45,342 bases of DNA from Singulisphaera sp. GP187 (GTDB taxonomy: Bacteria; Planctomycetota; Planctomycetia; Gemmatales; Gemmataceae), in assembly GCA_945905925.1 (NCBI GenBank), contig CAMDQN010000049.1, positions 1 to 45,342 on the forward strand. Direction: 5' to 3'. The translations under genes were made by a program, and so were the position numbers. This document shows positions 14,533-21,604 of the stretch, piece after piece (positions within the stretch are counted from its first letter, which is position 1; each line of letters opens with the position of its first letter). The notes below the pieces were generated by a model. It saw nothing but the letters and a program-made list of their open reading frames with translations, did not search any database and was not told the DNA's origin.

Positions 14533-16353
14533 CTACTTGTTCAGCATCCACTTCGTGGGGGTGAGTACCGCGTAGCGCTTGTCGCCGTGGCGCACCTCGA
14601 TGCGGCCCGGCAACTTGCGCCCGTCCACGTCCTTGTAGTCGCTGAAGAAGACTTCGCACGGGTCCGCTTCGTCTGGGTCTTTCGAGTCCTTCGCCAAGTA
14701 CGCCTCGAACCCGAGCAGCATGCTGTCCTTCAGCGAGAAGTACCACCGGCAGTTGACGGAACCGTGCTTGGTCAGAATCACGGCGCAGTCCACGCGTAGC
14801 GAGGCGAGCGACTTCGGCGCCGAGCCGTCGGTCGGGAACGGGTAGAACGGCTCGTTACCGCCGTGCGCGAACCCGCCCTCGAAGCCCTTCTCGCCAAGCG
14901 TCAAGAACCGGTGGTAGTGGTACATCGCCATCATCAGCCCGCCGCTGCCCAGCGGCATCTTCTGCAGCGCGAGTTCGTTCTGCTTGAGCGGTTCGAGCGT
15001 CGTCTCGATGTTCATCTTCAAGGTCACCTTCGCGGTGTCCTTGTTCTCAACAATCTCTGCCTTCAGCGAGCCTTCGCGGTCCGGCATTTTGTAGGCGCCT
15101 TCGATGACCCACGCGCCCGGGACCGTTGAGAAGTCGCCGTGCTTCTTGAACGCGGTCAACAAGTTATCGCGTTCCAGCACGTTGAAATACCAGTTGGAAT
15201 AGCCCTTCTTCGTCTGATACATCTTCGCGCTCTCGCCGCTGCCCTTTGGCATGGGCGCCTTCGGTGGCGGGGGGCCCTTCGGCGGCTGCTCAGCACCCGG
15301 CGGCTTCTCCTTCTCGACGTCTTGGTTCCCCATCAGCCGGACGAGCATGTCCTTCGTCTCATACCCGACCGCGACCTTGCGCCGCACCGTCAGCGGCACG
15401 CGCCACTCCTTCGGGAAGATGCCGAGTACGTTCTTGTAGTTGTTCGTGCTACCGACCGGCCGGCCGGCGAAGTAGGTCAACTGGTCGCCGTCCAGAACAC
15501 CGCGACGAAAGGCATCGCTTTCATCGAGGATTTGCTTCACGATCACCGGCGGCAGTGGCGCGTCGTCGTTCGCGGACCCGACCGCGGCGCCGAGCGTTGC
15601 GTGGTCCGAGTCGATCCCGGCCCGCAAGTGGCCCATGAAGTTCTTGATTTGGTTCACCGAGATCGCGTAGCCGACGCCGGAGTTCACGCGACCGCGCTTC
15701 TCGAACGACCCGCGACCGTTGATGCCGATCAGTTCACCCTGCATGTTGAAAAGCGGCCCACCGGAGTTGCCCGGATTGATGGAAGTCTCGATCTGAATGC
15801 AGTCGGTGTACTCCAGAAGCCCCTTGCCTTCGGGCGGCTGGTAGCGGTTGACGCCGCTCACGAGGCCGTAGGTGACGGTGGGCGTGAAGTCCATCGCGAG
15901 CGAGAACGGGTTGCCCATCGCGAGCGACCAGTCCCCAGCGCGCACTTTGTCGCTATCGCCGAGCGCCACGAACGGGAACGGTTTGCCCTTCTCCTTCGGC
16001 AGCAACCGGATCATGGCAACGTCGCCGACCTTGTCGATGCCGCACACGACCGCATCGTAGAGTTGCCCGTCGGCAAGCCCGGCTTGCATGAGCGGGCCGG
16101 TCGGCTGCACGACGTGGAAGTTCGTCAGCGCGTAGCCGTCCGGGCTAATGATGACGCCTGATCCGACGCCTTGCCCGCCCTGCATACACACCGCGACGAT
16201 GGCTGGGTGAACCTTCTTGATCGTGGCGATGCGCTGCGCCTGCGCGTCGAGGACGGACTTGTCCACGTCGATTGGCGCGGCCGGTGCGGAGGGCACCAGA
16301 GCCGTGGCGATGGCGAGAACCGCAGCGACTACAGGAATAAGGAGTCTGGTCAT
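14533..16353 (-). CDS. HtrA/DegP-like serine protease, active type
   Basis: The product is 606 aa from ATG 16353 (MTRLLIPVVAAVLAIATALV, a Sec signal); an in-frame ATG at 16437 lies inside a repeat and adds a basic, non-signal stretch. The trypsin domain has a full triad: H80 in ALTNFHVV, D111 in GDVAMIRL and S197 in NPGNSGGPL. A PDZ-like segment (about 260-345) follows. After a Pro/Lys-rich linker there is a C-terminal domain of about 230 residues of unknown type, with no family recognised. It is predicted to degrade or refold misfolded periplasmic proteins. GGAA about ten bases before the ATG is a modest ribosome site. It is the first of three tandem HtrA-like genes and the only one with catalytic residues. 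Confidence 0.82.
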   Translation of the reverse strand: MTRLLIPVVAAVLAIATALVPSAPAAPIDVDKSVLDAQAQRIATIKKVHPAIVAVCMQGGQGVGSGVIISPDGYALTNFHVVQPTGPLMQAGLADGQLYDAVVCGIDKVGDVAMIRLLPKEKGKPFPFVALGDSDKVRAGDWSLAMGNPFSLAMDFTPTVTYGLVSGVNRYQPPEGKGLLEYTDCIQIETSINPGNSGGPLFNMQGELIGINGRGSFEKRGRVNSGVGYAISVNQIKNFMGHLRAGIDSDHATLGAAVGSANDDAPLPPVIVKQILDESDAFRRGVLDGDQLTYFAGRPVGSTNNYKNVLGIFPKEWRVPLTVRRKVAVGYETKDMLVRLMGNQDVEKEKPPGAEQPPKGPPPPKAPMPKGSGESAKMYQTKKGYSNWYFNVLERDNLLTAFKKHGDFSTVPGAWVIEGAYKMPDREGSLKAEIVENKDTAKVTLKMNIETTLEPLKQNELALQKMPLGSGGLMMAMYHYHRFLTLGEKGFEGGFAHGGNEPFYPFPTDGSAPKSLASLRVDCAVILTKHGSVNCRWYFSLKDSMLLGFEAYLAKDSKDPDEADPCEVFFSDYKDVDGRKLPGRIEVRHGDKRYAVLTPTKWMLNK

Positions 16354-16368
16354 GGGTGTCTTCCGTAG

Positions 16369-16468
16369 GTGCCGCTTGCCGAGCGGCACGGCTATGCAAC
16401 TCAATTCGTTTCGGGATGGTCCGTGTCTCGCAAACACGGGGTATCGCGTGCCGCTCGGCGAGCGGCAC
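16369..16468. repeat. Compound inverted repeat in the spacer before the HtrA gene
   Basis: Two 22-base arms, 16369-16390 and 16447-16468, are reverse complements with one mismatch. Each arm is itself a palindrome: GTGCCGCT, a short loop, AGCGGCAC. Between them a third hairpin (CCGTGT at 16421, ACACGG at 16434) is seen. The right arm abuts the stop codon of the NPCBM-like gene. The design resembles a REP pair or small non-autonomous element rather than a terminator. Confidence 0.7.
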
Positions 16469-17725
16469 TTACTTCTGAACGCGAGCCTCGGCTAGTGTCA
16501 CGTAGTTGCCATTCAGCGGCGTGTCCGCCTCAATGATAATGCGCAGTTGTTTGACGCCCTTTACGGCCAAAACCAACCCCTTCGGCTTCTCTTTTCGCTT
16601 GACCATCTCGGTGAACAGCACCTGGCCGTCGGCCTCGATCGTCACGCGGGCGGCGCTGGTCGCGTTAGCGCCGTTCTCGTCGATGCCGACCGTCGCCTTG
16701 AACTGCGTGTAGTCGCTGTTGAGGTTGAATGTCGCGACCGTGTCTGGGGCAATGCAGACGCCCTTCGGGAACAGTTGGTTGTCCAACTTGATCGCCTCGT
16801 TCGAGAGCGAACGGTCCTTCAGGTACGGCGCGGTTGGGTTCAACCGCTTCTCGTCGGCCGGGAGCTCCGGCACTTCCAATAACGGGTTCAGGTCCGACAA
16901 ATACGCCACGTTGCCGAGCGCGTAGTCGAGTTTCACGATCGACGCTGTGGAAGTGTACTTGACCGTCGCGCCCGCGACCGTGGTCACGGTCACGCCTTCG
17001 GGCGCGATCGCAATCTCGGCCACGTTGAGCGAGTTACCGAACACGTCGGTCAGTTTACAGAGCGTCGCGGGAATCACCGCGGGTTGCGGTTGGGAGAACA
17101 CCAGCCCGGCGGCACGCGACAACTGAAGTTCCGACTTCTGTCCGCCTTCCGACTCGAAATTGATGATCGGGCGGGCCTTCTCGTCGGCACCGCCGCTCAG
17201 CACGGTACCCTGGATGTAGTTGAATGCGCCCTCTGCGGTTGCCGTTACGTACAGGTCGCGTTTGCCACGCGTGCCGAGCATCTTCTTCCAAGCCTCGCGA
17301 GCCTTCGTATCTTCGGCGCGTTTCATCGCGGAGAACACTGCCGACATCGGCAGATCGGCCTTCGGGAGCGGAAGCCCCGCGGGACCAGCGATCAGGTCCA
17401 CTTCAAACTGCTTGGCCTTGAGGACGAACTTCGTGGCACGGAACGTCGATCCGTCGGTAAGTTCGATCTCGGAATACGTCGTCACGTCCTTCGGGAGCGG
17501 CGAAACTTTATTCCCAAGATCGACGAGGATAATGTCGCGTGCCGGAATCTGGACTTTACTATCGCCCGTGGTGAACGTGACACCCTGCCCGTCCACCGAG
17601 TTGAGTTTGCCGTTGAGCTTCTTCCCGGCGGTCGTGGTCACGTCATCCGCATTCGCGTGTGTTGCAAGAAGTGCGGCGGTCAACAATCCAGCGTTGAGGA
17701 TGGCGAGACGGGTGGGAGAACGCAT
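16469..17725 (-). CDS. Exported protein with NPCBM-like carbohydrate-binding domain
   Basis: The product is 418 aa. A signal peptide ends at ATHANADD (about residue 27). Residues about 28-75 are a small beta domain (TTTAGKKLNGKLNSVDGQG, IPARDIILVDLG) like that seen in planctomycete surface proteins. The last 140 residues (KLDNQLFPKGVCIAPDTVA, FNLNSDYTQFKATVGIDEN, RVTIEADGQVLF, KGVKQLRIIIEAD) fit the NPCBM/NEW2 domain, a galactose-binding-like module that usually binds glycans. GAGGA nine bases before the ATG supports the start. It probably sits in the periplasm or on the surface, tethering to polysaccharide. It is 150 bases after the preceding gene of the array. Confidence 0.78.
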   Translation of the reverse strand: MRSPTRLAILNAGLLTAALLATHANADDVTTTAGKKLNGKLNSVDGQGVTFTTGDSKVQIPARDIILVDLGNKVSPLPKDVTTYSEIELTDGSTFRATKFVLKAKQFEVDLIAGPAGLPLPKADLPMSAVFSAMKRAEDTKAREAWKKMLGTRGKRDLYVTATAEGAFNYIQGTVLSGGADEKARPIINFESEGGQKSELQLSRAAGLVFSQPQPAVIPATLCKLTDVFGNSLNVAEIAIAPEGVTVTTVAGATVKYTSTASIVKLDYALGNVAYLSDLNPLLEVPELPADEKRLNPTAPYLKDRSLSNEAIKLDNQLFPKGVCIAPDTVATFNLNSDYTQFKATVGIDENGANATSAARVTIEADGQVLFTEMVKRKEKPKGLVLAVKGVKQLRIIIEADTPLNGNYVTLAEARVQK

Positions 17726-17812
17726 GATCGAGTTCCTCGCACGGAGGTAAGTCGGAGGTGGGCTTTGGTCTGAGGAGCGGTTGACAGAGCCAAGTCCTGC
17801 CGCGAACGGAGA

Positions 17813-17842
17813 GGCGGTGGCCGGTTTCGGTCGGCCACCGCC
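17813..17842. terminator. Strong hairpin after the 372-aa exported protein
   Basis: A perfect ten-base stem (GGCGGTGGCC with GGCCACCGCC) and a ten-base loop lie 30 bases downstream of the stop codon at 17873 on the minus strand. No T run follows. It may be a partial terminator or an mRNA-stabilising element within the array. Confidence 0.5.
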
Positions 17843-17872
17843 TAAATTACGCAGTTATCGTGAACCTACCAC

Positions 17873-18991
17873 TCACTTCTTGTAACCGTGGATCTTGTCC
17901 AGAGCTTCGAAGTAGTTCTTGATGATAGGCTCGAATTTCGGCGGCAGATCGCGGGTGATTTCCAGAACAACCTTGGCCCGCTTCTCTGGCGGCAGGGTGC
18001 CCCACTGCTCGGCGATCTTGCGGAGATCTTGATCGGTGACCTTGCCAGCGCCGCTGCCACCCATAATGGTGCTGTCCGGGGCGTTCTGGGTTGGCTGCAG
18101 GTTGTTGCCGCTGCCCGGCTTCTGGCCGGCGCCCGGCTTGTCGCCGCCGCCTGGGCAGTTGCCACTCTTGCACTGGCCGTCGCCCGGCTTGGCCTTGGCT
18201 TCCATCTCCTTGATAAGTTCATCGAGGCGGAAGACGATCTTCTTCTGGATGTCCTGGGTCTTTTCGCCGCCGCGAGCGAGGTCGAGCCGGCGACCGCTGT
18301 TGTCCATCAGGCGCGCGATGTTCGAGAGATCTTTCGGATCGCTCGCCCAGTTCTGCATCTCGAAGAACATCAAGGTGGCGACCATCTTGTAACGATCAGG
18401 CGCGTCGGCCACGTCGTCGAGGAGCTTGACGATCGAGAGGATCGCTTGTTCCTTGTCGCCGGTCTTCATCGCGGTCGCGTGGTGCGAAACCGCCTTGAAG
18501 AAGTAGAAACTCGCCGGATCGACGGCGAATTCCGGGTTCACGCTCTTGAGGGCTTCAAGGGCTTCCTCGTATACCTTCTTGCTGGCAGCGGCCTTCGCAA
18601 ACGCGAGCGTCAGGTTGGTGCGGAAGAAGGCGTCTTGCTTCTCGTCTTTCAGAATGGCCGGGACGGTGTCCGGGGCCATCGCTTCTTGTTTGCGCACATT
18701 GGCGAGCATCGCGGCGACTTCGGTGTTCCCGAGCGCGAGCGAGTCGGCGGTGCGGTCGAGCACGGTCCGCTTCTCGTCGGACCAAATCTTCTCGAAGGCG
18801 GCCTGGTCAAACTTGTTGACCGACTTGAGGTACGCTTCGGACTTGGCCTTGGCAACTTCCGGGGTGGCGGCCTTCAGAGTGCTGAAGCCGAACGTCGGCT
18901 TCTTGGCCGGTTCGGCGGCGAACGCGGGCGTCGCGGTGACGGCCAGCCCCGTCGCAACAGCGGCGGCCGCAAACAACTTACGGATCTTCAC
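17873..18991 (-). CDS. Exported alpha-helical protein with Gly/Pro-rich insert, unknown function
   Basis: The product is 372 aa from GTG 18991; AAGGAGC at 18999-19005 sets this start, and an ATG at 19045 lacks such a site. The N-terminus (KIRKLFAAAAVATGLAV, then ATPAFA) is a Sec signal. Residues about 30-275 are helical with no recognised family. A low-complexity segment follows (CKSGNCPGGGDKPGAGQKPG) with two cysteines, then a short helical tail (DQDLRKIAEQWGTLPPEKRA, VLEITRDLPPKF) repeated in other planctomycete proteins that end in a similar way. It lies in the MoxR/Bat array directly after the coiled-coil protein. A role in the same envelope complex is inferred only from position. Confidence 0.7.
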   Translation of the reverse strand: MKIRKLFAAAAVATGLAVTATPAFAAEPAKKPTFGFSTLKAATPEVAKAKSEAYLKSVNKFDQAAFEKIWSDEKRTVLDRTADSLALGNTEVAAMLANVRKQEAMAPDTVPAILKDEKQDAFFRTNLTLAFAKAAASKKVYEEALEALKSVNPEFAVDPASFYFFKAVSHHATAMKTGDKEQAILSIVKLLDDVADAPDRYKMVATLMFFEMQNWASDPKDLSNIARLMDNSGRRLDLARGGEKTQDIQKKIVFRLDELIKEMEAKAKPGDGQCKSGNCPGGGDKPGAGQKPGSGNNLQPTQNAPDSTIMGGSGAGKVTDQDLRKIAEQWGTLPPEKRAKVVLEITRDLPPKFEPIIKNYFEALDKIHGYKK

Positions 18992-19117
18992 GACTCTTGC
19001 TCCTTGTGTGGGTGAACGAAACCGGAGGGTTCTGTGATCTCGCAAAACGTGTGACAGACGCTGGTAAGACGACCGCCACGCGCATTATTCACAACCTGAG
19101 TCTACCTTTCCTCCGAA

Positions 19118-19143
19118 CAAGGCACAACAAATATTGTGCCTTG
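19118..19143. terminator. Perfect hairpin after the coiled-coil protein gene
   Basis: CAAGGCACAA and TTGTGCCTTG form a ten-base perfect stem around CAAATA. It is 23 bases past the stop codon at 19167 in the direction of transcription. No T run follows. It probably modulates read-through to the next gene. Confidence 0.5.
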
Positions 19144-19166
19144 CCCTACATTTCCTCATCTTTGGC

Positions 19167-21194
19167 TCACTGATTGGCCTTCGTCTCGATGTCGTGAATC
19201 ATCTTCTTGAGCACCAGTTGGCGGGCTGCGAGTTGGGCCAGTTCCACCTGGATCAGCGGGTCTTTGGCCTGTTCGCCAGGATCCTGTTTGTTGTGCATGA
19301 TGGTCCGCTTGTTGACCTGCTCCTGAAGCGACTTCACCAACTTGAGTTCCGCGAGCAACTCCAGTAGTTTGTTGTCCTGCTTCTTCGCGTTCGGGTCCGA
19401 CGGCTTCGGCTCGCTGGGCTTGTTCTCCATGTCCTGCTTCGCCTTCTTGAGCGCTTCCTTCATCATCGTCAGTTGGTCGATGATGTCCTGCTCAATCTGT
19501 TGGGTGTCTTCGCCGACGCGGGCCTCGTTGAGCCGTTTCTGAACGGCATTCATGTCGCCCATGACTTCCTTGAGGACACCCGCGAACACGACCGCGCTAC
19601 CTTCGCCTTCCATCAACTTCAGGGTCGCTTCCGCGATGCCGATGATCTGCGTTTCCTTATCGGCCTGCGTCTGGCTCTTCTGTATCTCCGCGACTGCCGG
19701 TTTGCCGCCAAGTGCCTTCACGGTGGTGTGGATGTTGACCGTGTCGGCTTTCACTTCGGTCTGGAGCTTGAGCATCATTGCGACGCGGGCTTCCAGGTTC
19801 GCGAGGAGCTTGGCGAGTTCCTTCTCGCGAAGTTGCTTCAGGCGAGCTTCCAACTCCTTGAGCGCCTGCTCCAGTTTCTTGATCGCTTCGTCCTGCTTCT
19901 TGGTGGCTTCCTTGGGGTCATTCTTCTTGATCTTGTCTTCGGCATCCTGCTGTTCGGGAACGGCCTGCTGAACGTTTTCCGCCGCTGGATCCTTCTTGCC
20001 GCCCGGAGGGGGCGGGTTGCCGCCCGGAGGGGGCGAGCCGCCGCCCGGCTTCGGGCTTCCCGGAGGGCCGCCACCCGGCATCGGCGTACCGCCCATGCCT
20101 TCGCCGCCCATCGGCTTGGCTTCGCCACCAGGCTCACCAGCGGATGGCTTCGCTTCGCCCTTGCCAGCGCCTTGCGGCTTGCCTTCGGCGGGCTTCGGAT
20201 CGCCCGGCTTCGGGGCGCCCATCGGGTTCATCGGGGTCTTCGGCTCGCCGCCCATCGGCTTCGGTTCACCACCGGCCTTCGGGTCGCCCGGCTTCGGATC
20301 GCCAGCGCCGTCTTTCGGAGACGGCTTGTCACCGCCCATTCCGTCCATCGGCTTACCCATGCCACCCATCGGCTTGCCTTCGCCGCCCTTCGGGTCGCCG
20401 GCCATCGGCATTCCGTCCATCGGCTTACCATCGCCCGGCTTGCCGTCGGCCTTGTTGTCCTTCGTGTCGGGCTTGTTCTCGGCGTTGTTTTCGCCCGGCT
20501 TCGATTCCGGCTTGTTCTCGGACTTCGGATCCTGCTTATCGCCGGCGCCCGGCTGGCCCGGCTTGTCGTTCGGGTTCGCGGCCTTCGCAAGCGCGTTGGC
20601 CACGTCCTGCGTCGCCTTCGTCAGAGCGTTCTGGTCCTTCGCGATCTTGTCCAGGTCGGCCTTCGGGTTGCCGGTCCGGCCGAGCAGGTTCTCCTGCTTC
20701 CGCTTCAGTTCGTTGATCGCCTTGATCGCGTCCTCGAGCTTCTTGATCTCGATCTTCAGCGCGGCGTCCGCGTCTTCGGTTTCGAGGATTTTGAGGATCT
20801 CGGTGAGCGCGTCGATAAGTTTCTTATCCTTACCGATGAGCGTCTCGATCTCGCTGCCGCCGAGGTTCTTGGCGTTCAGGCCCTCGACGAGTTCCTTGAA
20901 CATCTTCTCAACACCCCGCTCTTCGGCGAGTTTGAGTACGGAGCGGAGGGACTTAGCGCGGTCCTTGTCTTCGGGACTGTCGCTCTTTTCCCACTTTTGG
21001 GCGAGCCGCAGCACCTGATCCATGAAGGTCTTATAGAACTTCAGGTTCTCTTCCTGGTTCCGCTTGGCACCGGGGCCTGTGACGGGGACCGGGGTCGCGG
21101 CGGGCGGTTGCGCGAGGAGAATCGAGGTGAGTGCGAACAAGCCGAGCGTCGCCGCAAAAGTCAGCGACAAGAACGTCGGCAACCGGCGGAACAT
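19167..21194 (-). CDS. Exported coiled-coil protein with long Gly/Pro/Lys-rich linker
   Basis: The product is 675 aa from ATG 21194 (MFRRLPTFLSLTFAATLGLF), which has a GGAGG about eight bases upstream. After the signal or anchor helix come helical segments with coiled-coil character (EIKKLEDAIKAINELKRKQE). A highly biased segment of roughly 180 residues follows, built from Gly, Pro, Lys, Met and Glu in units such as GEPKPMGG and PKPGDPK. A second helical half follows (DEAIKKLEQALKELEARLK), ending TKANQ. No enzyme motif was found. Proteins like this sit beside vWA membrane proteins in planctomycete MoxR/Bat operons, so it may be a structural spacer in the periplasm. The nucleotide repeats in the linker region are flagged separately. 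Confidence 0.72.
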   Translation of the reverse strand: MFRRLPTFLSLTFAATLGLFALTSILLAQPPAATPVPVTGPGAKRNQEENLKFYKTFMDQVLRLAQKWEKSDSPEDKDRAKSLRSVLKLAEERGVEKMFKELVEGLNAKNLGGSEIETLIGKDKKLIDALTEILKILETEDADAALKIEIKKLEDAIKAINELKRKQENLLGRTGNPKADLDKIAKDQNALTKATQDVANALAKAANPNDKPGQPGAGDKQDPKSENKPESKPGENNAENKPDTKDNKADGKPGDGKPMDGMPMAGDPKGGEGKPMGGMGKPMDGMGGDKPSPKDGAGDPKPGDPKAGGEPKPMGGEPKTPMNPMGAPKPGDPKPAEGKPQGAGKGEAKPSAGEPGGEAKPMGGEGMGGTPMPGGGPPGSPKPGGGSPPPGGNPPPPGGKKDPAAENVQQAVPEQQDAEDKIKKNDPKEATKKQDEAIKKLEQALKELEARLKQLREKELAKLLANLEARVAMMLKLQTEVKADTVNIHTTVKALGGKPAVAEIQKSQTQADKETQIIGIAEATLKLMEGEGSAVVFAGVLKEVMGDMNAVQKRLNEARVGEDTQQIEQDIIDQLTMMKEALKKAKQDMENKPSEPKPSDPNAKKQDNKLLELLAELKLVKSLQEQVNKRTIMHNKQDPGEQAKDPLIQVELAQLAARQLVLKKMIHDIETKANQ
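19995..20545. repeat. Degenerate tandem repeats coding the Gly/Pro/Lys linker
   Basis: The DNA holds many degenerate copies of GGCTTCGGatCGCC and GGCTTgCCttCGCC types on the plus strand, giving PKPGD and GKPMGG units in the minus-strand protein. Units vary in length, so it is a degenerate coding repeat rather than a microsatellite. It makes long open frames on the opposite strand that are artefacts. Confidence 0.7.
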
Positions 21195-21604
21195 GGGTAG
21201 CCTCCCTCCGAGGGTGCAACGTGGCGTGTCCACATCGCGGGGTGGTTATCGAACTGCCATTGTGACGACCCGTCTGGGGGTCGCCAACAGCCAACTGGGG
21301 AAAAACACGGGGTGCGGGGCCAGATGTTACAGTCCGTTACGAACGCGAGTCGGCGTCAGCCCGCACTTTACCCAGCCTCCAACAATACTCCAGCATCGGT
21401 CACCGCGTTTGTGCGCAACGTTTCACTTCACCTCGACCGCTTCGCCTGCCTGACCTCATCATCGAAGCAAAACTGGTGTTCGCGGATATGCAGTTGGTGG
21501 TTTTCAGACCCATCGGGGGGCTGAAAACCTCGCCGACAGCCAACTGCGTAACACCTACGTCAGTTGAGTTTCTTCAGCACACCTCCGGCCGGCACGCTAC
21601 TCCG
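21195..21604. other. Longest spacer inside the minus-strand array
   Basis: This 410-base gap is the longest between array genes. No gene with a credible product was found on either strand. It holds a hairpin at 21490-21547 and ends at the ribosome site of the coiled-coil gene. Its size suggests an internal promoter, but no hexamer pair could be assigned with confidence. Confidence 0.45.
21490..21547. repeat. Two-part hairpin in the array spacer
   Basis: GCAGTTGG (21490) pairs with CCAACTGC (21540), and GGTTTTCAG (21499) pairs with CTGAAAACC (21521) inside it. The two stems are separated by one base on one side and ten on the other. It begins 57 bases past the stop codon of the preceding gene. 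It could be a regulatory or transcript-processing structure. Confidence 0.5.

Noticed and set aside
19995-20545. Considered a CRISPR or minisatellite because of the repeated units
   Set aside because: Units have no constant spacer length, they keep frame, and they encode a biased protein linker.
19473-21200. Antisense frame of 575 codons opposite the coiled-coil protein
   Set aside because: It is made of Arg, Leu, His and Phe runs from the complement of the repeats. The sense gene has a signal peptide, ribosome site and coherent coiled coils.
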